Part shown: positions 52,788-60,794 of the stretch, in pieces
Position numbering within the stretch: the stretch's first letter is position 1
How the letters are laid out: every line of letters begins with the position of its first letter
Assembly: GCA_023433065.1 (NCBI GenBank)
Contig: JAEZET010000001.1
Location: 124,001-188,000 of the forward strand
Reading direction: 5' to 3'
DNA: 64,000 bases
Source of the DNA: Cyanobacteria bacterium OH_CBrB_359
Lineage (GTDB): Bacteria; Cyanobacteriota; Vampirovibrionia; Gastranaerophilales; Gastranaerophilaceae
Notes under the pieces: generated by a model
What the model was told of the DNA's origin: nothing
The model's database searches: none
Seen by the model: the letters and a program-made list of their open reading frames with translations, nothing else
Translations under genes and position numbers: made by a program

Positions 52788-53786
52788 ATGACAAACAGCG
52801 GAATTTTAATATATGCAGAGATTACCAGAGACAATAAAATAGCTCCGGTCTCTCTTGAGTTGATTTATAAAGCTCAAAATCTCTCTAAAAAACTTGAAAA
52901 TAGCAAAGTTACTGCATTTATTATCGGAGGAAGAAATAACTACGATGATATGATACAGGATTTATCAAATGCCGGTGCAGACAAAGTTATAATAACAAAT
53001 GATGAAATATTAAAAGACTACTCAACCCAGCTTTATTGTGAAGTTGCAATCGAAATTATTAAGCAGCAAAGCCCTGAGATCGTTCTTATTGGAGCAACTA
53101 CCCAAGGAAGAGACTTAGCGCCAAGAATTTCATCAAGATTAAATACAGGACTGACTGCAGACTGTACTATGCTCGACATTAACGAAAAAGGCCAGCTTGC
53201 GGCTACAAGACCTACATTCGGCGGAAACCTTATGGCAACAATTTTATGTAAAAAATTCCCTCAAATGGCATCTGTAAGGCCAAATGTGTTCCCACTACCG
53301 GAAAAAAATACTTTTAGACATACAGAAGTGGAATTTAGCTGGGTTGATGTACATAAAATTGAACAAAAAGTCAAATTAATTGATTTTATTGCTAACGAAC
53401 CTTCAACAGGAATCAATCTCAATGAAGCCCAAATAATAGTTGCAGGCGGAAAAGGAATGAAATCCAAAGAAGGATTCAAAATTTTGGAAGAATTAGCAGA
53501 AGTTCTGAATGCATCTGTCGGGGCCTCAAGAGCAGCAGTAGATGCAGGATGGGCTGAACATGCCATGCAGGTGGGGCAGACAGGAAAAACAGTAACTCCA
53601 AAGTTATATATTGCATGCGCTATTTCAGGAGCTATACAGCATTTGATAGGAATGAGCTCCAGTGATAAAATAGTTGCAATAAATTCTGACCCCAAAGCTC
53701 CTATATTCCAAGTTGCAGATTACTGCATAGTCGGCGATGTATTTGAAATCGTGCCTGAGCTTACAAAAACTTTAAAAACTTTATAA
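52788..53786 (+). CDS. etfA: Electron transfer flavoprotein alpha subunit
   Basis: FAD-binding partner of EtfB. The N-terminal domain is followed by VLIGATTQGRDLAPRISSRL and TADCTMLDI. The C-terminal FAD domain has IIVAGGKGMKSKEGFKILEE, VGASRAAVDAGWAEHAMQVG, GKTVTPKLYIACAISGAIQH, IGMSSSDKIVAINSDPKAPI and FQVADYCIVGDVFEIVP. 332 aa, typical. It shows no obvious ferredoxin-like fusion. Confidence 0.95.
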   Translation: MTNSGILIYAEITRDNKIAPVSLELIYKAQNLSKKLENSKVTAFIIGGRNNYDDMIQDLSNAGADKVIITNDEILKDYSTQLYCEVAIEIIKQQSPEIVLIGATTQGRDLAPRISSRLNTGLTADCTMLDINEKGQLAATRPTFGGNLMATILCKKFPQMASVRPNVFPLPEKNTFRHTEVEFSWVDVHKIEQKVKLIDFIANEPSTGINLNEAQIIVAGGKGMKSKEGFKILEELAEVLNASVGASRAAVDAGWAEHAMQVGQTGKTVTPKLYIACAISGAIQHLIGMSSSDKIVAINSDPKAPIFQVADYCIVGDVFEIVPELTKTLKTL

Positions 53787-53808
53787 GAGATATCAAAGAG
53801 GAAATATA

Positions 53809-55188
53809 ATGACAGTAAAAACCTTAAAAAAATTCACCACAGCTCAATTTCTAAATTTTTGTCTGGGATTTTTTGGCTTACAATTTGCATGGCAGATGAG
53901 GATAATTCTATCAGGTCCCGTAACAGAAGGCCTAGGCGCTAATCCTTTTATATTCGGATTAATCTGGCTTGCAGGGCCTGTAACAGGAATGATAGTTCAA
54001 CCTATTATAGGTTCGTTAAGCGACAAAACTTATACGAGATTCGGAAGAAGAAGACCTTACCTGTTTTTAGGAGCAATCCTTGCCAGTATTGCATTATGGA
54101 TTTTTCCTAATTCATCAATTATTGCTGAAAAAATAGGCTCAATGTTACACCTATCATTACCTGTTTATACAGCACTTTTAATTGCGGCTGTTATGATATG
54201 GATTATAGATGCTTGTGTAAATGCAGCACAAGGTCCTTACAGAGCTCTTATTCCTGATATTGTTCCTCAGGAACAGCATGCAATCGCCAATTCATTTTTA
54301 AGTTTTGCAATAGGTCTTGGCTCCGTAATAGCAGCAGGAACAGCCCCTTTTCTAAACTGGGCATTTAATTACCAAATGAGCATCAATTCTCAGTTCGTAA
54401 TGGCTGCTTTGGCTTTTTCGCTTGCTATGCTTTGGACCTGCTTAATGACAAATGAATGTACTCCTGATTGTGATTATAAAGAAGAAAAAGAAAAAGATTC
54501 AAAAGAAAAATCCGCAGGGTTTATTACTAATTTACTCAACTTTTTCAAATCATCACCTGAAGTAGGGAAAATTTGTGTGGTACAGTTTTTTACCTGGATT
54601 GGAATAATGAGTATGTTCATATTTTTTACACAATATTCAATCCATACTATATTTAAAATTCCTGATTTAACTCTAACTCCTGAAGACATAAAAAAAACCT
54701 ATGAAGCTTTGGTGCCTCAAGCTACAAACTTTGCGTCAATATGTTTTGCAATATTTAACTTAGTATGTTTTGTAGTTTCAATCCCGATAGGTATTTTATC
54801 CTCACGTTTAGGAAATAAAAATATCCACGCAACTGCATTGATAATTACCGCTCTTGCTTTTTTAGGGATGGGATTTTTTACAAGCACAAAGGTTGTGCTT
54901 ATACTTATGGCAATTTCAGGAATAGGCTGGGCAAGTATACTTGCGCTTCCTTTTGCAATGTTGTCTGAATTTATCCCAAAAGGCGCTGAAGGTTCTATTA
55001 TGGGAATATTTAATATTTTCATAGCAGGTCCGCAGGTTCTTGTTTGTACGCTTCTAGCCTGGTTCATAAATAAATGCTCTTTCCAAAGCTCAGGATGCAT
55101 AAACTATCACTGGGAATATGCCCTTTTAATAGGTGCAATAACATTGTTTATAGGAGCAGTTGTAACTCTTATGATTAAAGAAAAATAA
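53809..55188 (+). CDS. MFS transporter, SLC45-like (sugar/proton symporter)
   Basis: About twelve membrane helices in two halves joined by a charged loop (KEEKEKDSKEKS, about residues 224-235). The first half has NFCLGFFGLQFAWQMRIILS, LIWLAGPVTGMIVQPIIGSL and SDKTYTRFGRRRPYLFLGAI; the R-R-R-P-Y/F form is typical of the SLC45/plant sucrose transporter group of the major facilitator superfamily. 459 aa. GAGGAA precedes ATG 53809. Sugar substrate (disaccharide?) is inferred from the family only. It follows etfA by 22 nt and ends at a bidirectional terminator. Confidence 0.85.
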   Translation: MTVKTLKKFTTAQFLNFCLGFFGLQFAWQMRIILSGPVTEGLGANPFIFGLIWLAGPVTGMIVQPIIGSLSDKTYTRFGRRRPYLFLGAILASIALWIFPNSSIIAEKIGSMLHLSLPVYTALLIAAVMIWIIDACVNAAQGPYRALIPDIVPQEQHAIANSFLSFAIGLGSVIAAGTAPFLNWAFNYQMSINSQFVMAALAFSLAMLWTCLMTNECTPDCDYKEEKEKDSKEKSAGFITNLLNFFKSSPEVGKICVVQFFTWIGIMSMFIFFTQYSIHTIFKIPDLTLTPEDIKKTYEALVPQATNFASICFAIFNLVCFVVSIPIGILSSRLGNKNIHATALIITALAFLGMGFFTSTKVVLILMAISGIGWASILALPFAMLSEFIPKGAEGSIMGIFNIFIAGPQVLVCTLLAWFINKCSFQSSGCINYHWEYALLIGAITLFIGAVVTLMIKEK

Positions 55189-55210
55189 AAATTTACAAAT
55201 ATATTCTACA

Positions 55211-55238
55211 AAAAATCTCTGATAATTCAGAGATTTTT
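55211..55238. terminator. Bidirectional terminator
   Basis: Stem AAAAATCTCTGA / TCAGAGATTTTT with loop TAAT and T-runs on both strands. It lies between the convergent MFS gene (+) and the 146-aa gene (-). Confidence 0.88.
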
Positions 55239-55243
55239 TATTT

Positions 55244-55684
55244 TTATAAATCGTCTTTTATAATGCCTTTTTTACCGATATTTAGTACATCAGAAAAAAG
55301 ATATTTTATACCAAATGCTGCGAGCCCCACCCCACAAACTCTACCGACTTTATTAAATAAAAGTGCTCCTGTAGCTAGTGCGGCAGGAATAACATTTTGG
55401 GAAAGGCTACCAAAAAATCCTGAGAAAGAGCCTCCTATACCGGCAAAAAATTCAGGAAGTGGATTGTCTAAGTTCCACTTAAATAATCCCTTCTTTAACT
55501 TGTTTGTAGTAGCACTGGGGTTATCAAGTCGCATTGAACTTACATACTGGTCAGGAAGCCTGTTTGCAAGGCTTCTTTTGGCTTCTTTTTTTGAATTTCT
55601 GACGGCAAAAGAACCTGCATCAAAAAGCAACACGCCTGCTGCCGTTGCTCCTATTATCTTTGATATTACCGTAAATTTATTCAT
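55244..55684 (-). CDS. Unknown small membrane-associated protein, 146 aa
   Basis: Starts MNKFTVISKIIGATAAGVLL with a hydrophobic segment (about 5-25). A basic polar region follows (SKKEAKRSLANRLPDQYVSS), then a glycine/alanine-rich hydrophobic half (FAGIGGSFSGFFGSLSQNVI, ALATGALLF, VCGVGLAAFGIKYLF). Two or three membrane helices are likely. No family recognised. It lies 8 nt after the HEAT-repeat gene, so the two probably work together. Confidence 0.7.
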   Translation of the reverse strand: MNKFTVISKIIGATAAGVLLFDAGSFAVRNSKKEAKRSLANRLPDQYVSSMRLDNPSATTNKLKKGLFKWNLDNPLPEFFAGIGGSFSGFFGSLSQNVIPAALATGALLFNKVGRVCGVGLAAFGIKYLFSDVLNIGKKGIIKDDL

Positions 55685-55692
55685 AAATTGAC

Positions 55693-56454
55693 CTATTTAT
55701 CTTTATCACCTTCGGATTTTTTTGGTTTATCCGGAGAATCATCAGGGATTTTAATTTTATCTTCTGACATTTTCAAAAGTGCATTTGATGCGCTTATCGC
55801 ATCTTGTCCGTATGCATCACTTGATGTTTGGAGACCTTGTAAAACTTTTACGGTGGTTTCATCACCCTGAGCAAGTCCGCTTCCTAAGACTGCAAGACCG
55901 ATTGCTCTTACAGATTGTGATTTATCTTGAATAACAAGATTCAATAAACTGTTCAAAGCCCTATCATTTCTTCTGGTTTTATCTTCTTCAAATCTTTTCG
56001 CAAGTTCTCTTGCACCCATAATTCTTACTTCTTTGGCAGGATTTCTTAAATAATTTTCAAGGGTTTTTATATATTCATCTGTTATTTTTACGACTTCTTT
56101 TGTTTTCTTTTTTTCGTTAGTGTCATCAGTTTTCTTATCTTCACTCACAGGGGCTGCCGCTATTTGTTTTGATTCAACTACAGGGGCTGCCGGCTGGGGT
56201 GTTGTTGGCGGTTGTTGCATATTGTATATCGGCTGCTGCGTATAATAATTAGAAGGATACGCCATCATCCCGGGCGGATAAGGAGAAGCTGAAGGGTTTT
56301 GAATAACAATATTAACAGCCGATACTCCAGGCTGAGCAGATTGTGTAGAAGGACTTGCAGCTTGAGTTTGCACAGGTATGCTTTGCGTAGTATAAGCAGG
56401 TGACTGTGCTTGCTGAGGATAGATTTGGGGCTGTGAAACGTTATAATTATCCAT
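55693..56454 (-). CDS. HEAT-repeat protein with Pro/Gln/Tyr-rich N-terminus, 253 aa
   Basis: The first 95 residues are low complexity and rich in Pro, Gln, Ser, Ala and Tyr (YPQQAQSPAYTTQSIPVQTQ), including MQQPPTTPQPAAP, so probably disordered. A charged linker follows, then about three HEAT-like helical pairs (130-235; KTLENYLRNPAKEVRIMGAR, LNSLLNLVIQDKSQSVRAIG). The tail is lysine-rich. No signal peptide or membrane helix. First gene of a two-gene unit with the 146-aa gene. Function unknown; a scaffold is likely. Confidence 0.78.
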   Translation of the reverse strand: MDNYNVSQPQIYPQQAQSPAYTTQSIPVQTQAASPSTQSAQPGVSAVNIVIQNPSASPYPPGMMAYPSNYYTQQPIYNMQQPPTTPQPAAPVVESKQIAAAPVSEDKKTDDTNEKKKTKEVVKITDEYIKTLENYLRNPAKEVRIMGARELAKRFEEDKTRRNDRALNSLLNLVIQDKSQSVRAIGLAVLGSGLAQGDETTVKVLQGLQTSSDAYGQDAISASNALLKMSEDKIKIPDDSPDKPKKSEGDKDK

Positions 56455-56774
56455 GGAAATCCTTAACCCTAACTAATTTTATAAAAAAAAAATTGAGCAA
56501 TATTGTGCTTTTTATCTAGGTAAATTTAACTATTTGTTACAAAATATTATTGTATTTTTAAGATTATAAATAATTAATTATTTATATTTGTAATTTTTAT
56601 AAATGTTATACAAAAACAAAAAATAAAAAACTGAATCAGTCTCTAATCATGGATTTTAAAGAAGTTAGCGGCATCTTGTTCAAAATAAGGTTCTAAACCA
56701 TTAAAGTATTAAAATAATAATATATTTAAATACTTATTAATATATGATAAAATCAGAGCAAAGGCAGGTGTTAT
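56455..56774. other. AT-rich intergenic region
   Basis: 320 bp between the divergent HEAT gene and rpiB. It holds an extended -10 TGATAAAAT (56745-56753) 22 nt before the rpiB ATG. I see no RNA gene, repeat or open frame of note in the rest. Confidence 0.6.
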
Positions 56775-57209
56775 ATGGATAAAAAAACTATTGTAATAGG
56801 CTCTGACCATGGTGGTTTTCATTTAAAAGAAAAAATAAAATCGTTTTTGGAAAAAGAGAATTATACAGTTAAAGATTTTGGGACTTTTTCCTGTGAGTCA
56901 ACCGACTATCCAGTTATTGCAAAAGAAGTCGCAAGTGCTGTTGCAAATAAAGAATTTAACAAAGGTATTTTAATATGCGGCAGTGGCGTGGGGGTATCTA
57001 TCTGCGCAAATAAAATAAAAGGGATAAGAGCTGTTGTTTGCTCTGATACCTGCAGTGCCAAATATTCAAGGCTGCATAATGATTCGAATATCCTTTGCAT
57101 TGGAGAAAGAATTGTCGGCGAAGAGCTTGCTTTTGACATATGCAAAATATGGCTTAATACAGATTTTGAAGCAGGCAGACATCTAAAAAGAATAAATATG
57201 ATTGAATAA
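56775..57209 (+). CDS. rpiB: Ribose 5-phosphate isomerase B
   Basis: Interconverts ribose 5-phosphate and ribulose 5-phosphate in the pentose phosphate pathway. Blocks are IGSDHGGFHLKEKIKSFLEK, DFGTFSCESTDYPVIAKEVA, GILICGSGVGVSICANKIKG, IRAVVCSDTCSAKYSRLHND and LCIGERIVG. 144 aa, full length. It is preceded by AGG-type Shine-Dalgarno. The stop is 1 nt from the stop of the convergent REC-STAS gene. Confidence 0.96.
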   Translation: MDKKTIVIGSDHGGFHLKEKIKSFLEKENYTVKDFGTFSCESTDYPVIAKEVASAVANKEFNKGILICGSGVGVSICANKIKGIRAVVCSDTCSAKYSRLHNDSNILCIGERIVGEELAFDICKIWLNTDFEAGRHLKRINMIE

Positions 57210-57210
57210 A

Positions 57211-58125
57211 TTAAGAAGAAACAGAATCTTTCTTACTGTTTATATATTCAACAGCACCTTCTATAGAAGAAAAAACAGGAATTATTCCATCCAGATAAGC
57301 AAACGATAATGCTTCTTTCACTCTCTCTGAAGGATTTATTATAGCAAAATTACCGTTATTATTTACACAAGTCTTATAAATTTCTGCAAATATAAATGAA
57401 TTATCAAGATCAAAAATATTGATATGTTCCAGGTTCAGAATAACATTGGGCTGAGAACCTAAAACCGATGAATTTATGTCAAATAACAATTCCGAGAATA
57501 TTTTTTCTGTATTAAATTTTTTAATCGTGTAAGAAACAATATTGCTGTTTATGACATATTTGTTGAAGTTATCATTATCAGCCTTTTTGGATGTTGAATT
57601 TATATATTTTAAGATTTCTGTATGCCACATTAAATCTTTGGCTATATACCCGTCTATGCCAAGTTTATAACAATTATCAATTAAAGATTTGTCATCAGTA
57701 CCTGAGATGATAAGAATATGAAAATCCTGATGCCCGCTGTTTCTAAGCCTTACGGCTTCTTCGATAAGTTCAAAGCCATCTTTGCTGTCAGGCAAAAATA
57801 AATCGATTAAAACATAATTAAATGTTTTCTTCCTCATTTCGGCTATAGCTTCATCTTTGTTTCTGGCAACAGAAGGAGTTATTCCGATTTTCTTAAGAAG
57901 CTGTGTAAGCTGGTATATTGAAAGTTCCAAATCATCAACTATCAAAACACTCTGATTGCGATTTGCGGAACTAAAATTTATATTGGTATTAAAAAAGTTC
58001 AATTTTCTTTCTATCGAAACAAGTGCTTTAGTTATATCGACAGGCTGAATACTATCTGTTTCAATAGAAGAATCCGTTTCTGCCAATTCCAATAACTTTC
58101 GAAGTTGTTCTTGTGAAATCTCCAT
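57211..58125 (-). CDS. Response-regulator receiver fused to a STAS-like domain, 304 aa
   Basis: Residues 1-45 are a helical N-terminus. Residues 58-175 are a CheY-like receiver with VLIVDD (Asp64/65), the phosphorylation site YVLIDLFLPD (Asp108), IISGTDD (Ser141) and IAKD (Lys163). Residues about 195-300 look like a STAS domain (NVILNLEHINIFDLDNSFIF, then GNFAIINPSERVKEALSFAY, GIIPVFSSIEGAVEYI), the fold of anti-anti-sigma factors, but without a clear phosphorylatable Ser in the usual D-S-S-G loop. There is no Shine-Dalgarno; the promoter geometry suggests a leaderless message. No kinase is adjacent. Confidence 0.82.
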   Translation of the reverse strand: MEISQEQLRKLLELAETDSSIETDSIQPVDITKALVSIERKLNFFNTNINFSSANRNQSVLIVDDLELSIYQLTQLLKKIGITPSVARNKDEAIAEMRKKTFNYVLIDLFLPDSKDGFELIEEAVRLRNSGHQDFHILIISGTDDKSLIDNCYKLGIDGYIAKDLMWHTEILKYINSTSKKADNDNFNKYVINSNIVSYTIKKFNTEKIFSELLFDINSSVLGSQPNVILNLEHINIFDLDNSFIFAEIYKTCVNNNGNFAIINPSERVKEALSFAYLDGIIPVFSSIEGAVEYINSKKDSVSS

Positions 58126-58131
58126 ATATTT

Positions 58132-58160
58132 ATAATACCTAATATAGCCTTACCGATAAA
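58132..58160 (-). promoter_or_regulatory. Promoter of the REC-STAS gene (leaderless geometry)
   Basis: On the minus strand TTTATC (58155-58160), 17 nt spacer, TATTAT (58132-58137). Initiation 7 nt further falls on the ATG at 58125. Confidence 0.55.
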
Positions 58161-58282
58161 ATTATTATATCAATAAATTCTATTTAGTACAACAAAAAAG
58201 CTCTAAAAATCAAGGTATTGGCATTTTAATCATAATTATCATATAATTAAGGATAATATCTTAATCTGGAGTATGAATTTTT

Positions 58283-58810
58283 ATGTTAAAAAAAATATGT
58301 GTGTATAGTATTCTTCTTTTTGCTTTTCTCTGTATTATTCCCGAAAAAGCAAATGCGTTTGGAACTTCAGCGATAGAAGATCTCACTAATCTGGATCTAA
58401 AAGAACTTCAAGTCAGAACTTATCCAAATATCAATACAGAGACCATGCTAAAAACTGTTATAAATGTATTGCAGGATGATTATTTCTTTATTGAAAATGC
58501 CGACAGCAAAATTGGTTACATACTTGCCTCAAGAGAGTTTGATACAAAAAATCCAAATATAAAAATCTCTGATGAATTCGGCTGCCCCAAATTAATTACT
58601 TATATCAAAAGGTACTCTACAGCAAGAACAGAAGCCACAATTAGTATTTCGTCTCTGGGCAAAGGCAGTTCGGTAAGGCTTAATATAAGAAAAAAAGTTT
58701 ATAACATTTACAATGTTAACGCAAGAGTTAAAGAAATCACTGACGCTAAGGTATATAACCACTTTTTTAAAGACCTAGACAGCGAATTAAGAAAACAAAA
58801 TCAAATATAG
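58283..58810 (+). CDS. Secreted protein, paralogue 1, 175 aa
   Basis: N-terminal signal peptide MLKKICVYSILLFAFLCIIP followed by EKANA, with likely cleavage after ANA. The mature part follows the order short helix, LQVRTYPNINTETMLKTVIN, LQDDYFFIENADSKIGYILA, then strands ending SSLGKGSSVRLNIRKKVYN and a helix KVYNHFFKDLDSELRKQN. The same order is found in the next gene, so they are tandem paralogues. No lipobox is seen. CTGGAG precedes the start. Periplasmic or outer-envelope role; function unknown. Confidence 0.78.
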   Translation: MLKKICVYSILLFAFLCIIPEKANAFGTSAIEDLTNLDLKELQVRTYPNINTETMLKTVINVLQDDYFFIENADSKIGYILASREFDTKNPNIKISDEFGCPKLITYIKRYSTARTEATISISSLGKGSSVRLNIRKKVYNIYNVNARVKEITDAKVYNHFFKDLDSELRKQNQI

Positions 58811-58825
58811 AATAGTCTGAAAATC

Positions 58826-59482
58826 ATGATTAAAAAGCTTATTACTATACTTTTAATATGCCTGCTGTTTTGCAACATAACCTCAGTTTTCGCTGAAGAA
58901 AAAGATACTGAATACATGCAAGCCCTAAGAAACATACAAACAAAAACTTACGCTGATACAGACATTCAAACCATTAAAACCGCTCTTGTTAACAGCCTTA
59001 AAAACAATAACTACGAAATAATCTATCAGGACGACAATATTAACTATATAACAGCCAGTAAAAGCTCTCCTGTCAGGGATGTTCAAAAATCACTATTATT
59101 TGTTTATGCAGGAAAAACCATTTTTGATTCAATTATGACTGTTCTTACATATGGACTTAGGGGCTATTCTCTTGTGGGGGATGTAATGTTATTTAAAACT
59201 GAATTTAAAGACAAAAATCTGGAAAACAAAATTGCAATAAATATTGAAAAAAGTAAGAATGACACAATAGTAAGAATCAACATAGTAAAAATATTAACAG
59301 GAAAAAGAGATTTTTTAATCGTAGGACCTAAAAATCGTCTTGCAACAACCCATATTGAAACAGAAAAAGAATATGAAGAGTTTTTCAGCAATCTTGATAA
59401 AGAAGTCTATTTGCAAAAAGAAAACAACATAAAAACAGGTTGCATTAAAACCGTTGAACAAACTCATGGATCTTTTTACTGA
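58826..59482 (+). CDS. Secreted protein, paralogue 2, 218 aa
   Basis: Signal peptide MIKKLITILLICLLFCNITS followed by VFA, with likely cleavage before EEKD. The domain order parallels the preceding gene: LRNIQTKTYADTDIQTIKTA, LKNNNYEIIYQDDNINYITA, a strand region NDTIVRINIVKI, and a C-terminal EYEEFFSNLDKEVYLQKEN (cf. HFFKDLDSELRKQ upstream). An extra segment in the middle (about 90-115) is hydrophobic. The last 38 bp overlap the convergent ddhC gene. Function unknown. Confidence 0.76.
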   Translation: MIKKLITILLICLLFCNITSVFAEEKDTEYMQALRNIQTKTYADTDIQTIKTALVNSLKNNNYEIIYQDDNINYITASKSSPVRDVQKSLLFVYAGKTIFDSIMTVLTYGLRGYSLVGDVMLFKTEFKDKNLENKIAINIEKSKNDTIVRINIVKILTGKRDFLIVGPKNRLATTHIETEKEYEEFFSNLDKEVYLQKENNIKTGCIKTVEQTHGSFY

Positions 59483-60794
59483 TTTTATCTAAATCCTTTT
59501 CTGTCAAAGCAGGAAATACTCCTACCCAGAATGTATTATTCATAATAAAATCAGTATTTGGAAGCAGTTTATAATGTTTTTCTTCAATATTTTTAGAATT
59601 GATAAGCTCGGAATCTTCAATCCTAAAATCAATTTCATTATCAATAATCATCGGCTGCCGAAGAATGTTGCCGGCAAAAAGCTGGCGCGTTCCGATTCCG
59701 TTTTCCTCTAAAAACTCAATCAATTCCTGTTTTGTAAATTTAGCCCCGGCCTTAACTGAAATTAAGAAACCAAACCAGGAAGAATAAGCTTCACATCTCA
59801 CATCTGGTAATATAAAATATTCTTTTAAGTCAGATAATTTATTGAGCAAATACTTAGCATTTGAGACTCTTTTTTCAATAAAAAAAGGTAATTTTTCAAG
59901 CTGAGAAAGCCCTAAAGCTCCTTGCCAATCAGTAATTTTAAGATTATAACCAAGATGTGAATATGTATATTTATGGTCATATCCGAACGGCAAATTGCCA
60001 AGCTGCATAGAAAATCTTTTTCCACAGACTCCGTCTTTTCCCGGAGGACAAGCGCAATCTCTGCCCCAATCCCGATAACTCAATAATATCTTGTTAATAG
60101 CTGAATCATTCGTAACAACAGCTCCGCCCTCACCCATTGTTATATGATGAGCGGGATAAAAGCTGAAAGTCCCTATATGCCCTATTGTCCCTGTAAATTT
60201 ATCCTCGTATTTTGCCCCAAGAGCATCACAGCTGTCTTCAATAAGCCAGAGATTATGTTTTTCACATATTTTTAATACTTGCTTTAAATCAAAAGGATTG
60301 CCTAATGTATGTGCTAAAAAAATCGCTTTTGTCTTATTTGTAATTGACTTCTCGATTTTTGCAGAATCAATATTATAACTCTCAAGCTCACAATCAACAA
60401 AAACTGGAATAAGTCCGTTTTGAATTATCGGATTTAATGTCGTAGGGAAAGAAGCTGCAACTGTTATAACTTCATCTCCTTTTTTGAGCCGTTTTTCTCC
60501 CAGCTTAGAAGACATCAAAGCAGAGATTGCAATTAGATTAGCACTTGAGCCCGAGTTAACGCAAAGAGCATGTTTTACATTTAAAAATTGTGCAAACTTT
60601 TTTTCAAACTCACTGCAAAATCTACCTGCTGTGAGCCACATATCCAACGAAGCATCTATCATGTTGAGTAAATCTTTTTCATCAAGGAGTTTACCTGATG
60701 CCGGAATATATTTTTTATCCGACTTTTTTGAATAGACTACCTTATAATACAACTTTGCAGATAATTTAACTAACTGTCTGAGCAGATTTTCCAC
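59445..60794 (-). CDS. ddhC: CDP-4-keto-6-deoxy-D-glucose 3-dehydrase (RfbH/DdhC, E1)
   Basis: PMP- and [2Fe-2S]-dependent member of the DegT/DnrJ/EryC1 family that removes the 3-hydroxyl from the CDP-6-deoxyhexose. The PLP-lysine is replaced by His216 in SFYPAHHITMGEGGAV, the hallmark of this enzyme. The iron-sulfur cysteines are Cys189 (EDSCDAL), Cys247, Cys249 (RDCACPPGKDGVC) and Cys257. All are offset by exactly four from the numbers I recall for the Yersinia enzyme (His220; Cys193, 251, 253, 261). 449 aa. Last gene of the ddhA-ddhB-ddhC unit, overlapping ddhB by 29 nt. Confidence 0.93.
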   Translation of the reverse strand: MENLLRQLVKLSAKLYYKVVYSKKSDKKYIPASGKLLDEKDLLNMIDASLDMWLTAGRFCSEFEKKFAQFLNVKHALCVNSGSSANLIAISALMSSKLGEKRLKKGDEVITVAASFPTTLNPIIQNGLIPVFVDCELESYNIDSAKIEKSITNKTKAIFLAHTLGNPFDLKQVLKICEKHNLWLIEDSCDALGAKYEDKFTGTIGHIGTFSFYPAHHITMGEGGAVVTNDSAINKILLSYRDWGRDCACPPGKDGVCGKRFSMQLGNLPFGYDHKYTYSHLGYNLKITDWQGALGLSQLEKLPFFIEKRVSNAKYLLNKLSDLKEYFILPDVRCEAYSSWFGFLISVKAGAKFTKQELIEFLEENGIGTRQLFAGNILRQPMIIDNEIDFRIEDSELINSKNIEEKHYKLLPNTDFIMNNTFWVGVFPALTEKDLDKISKKIHEFVQRF

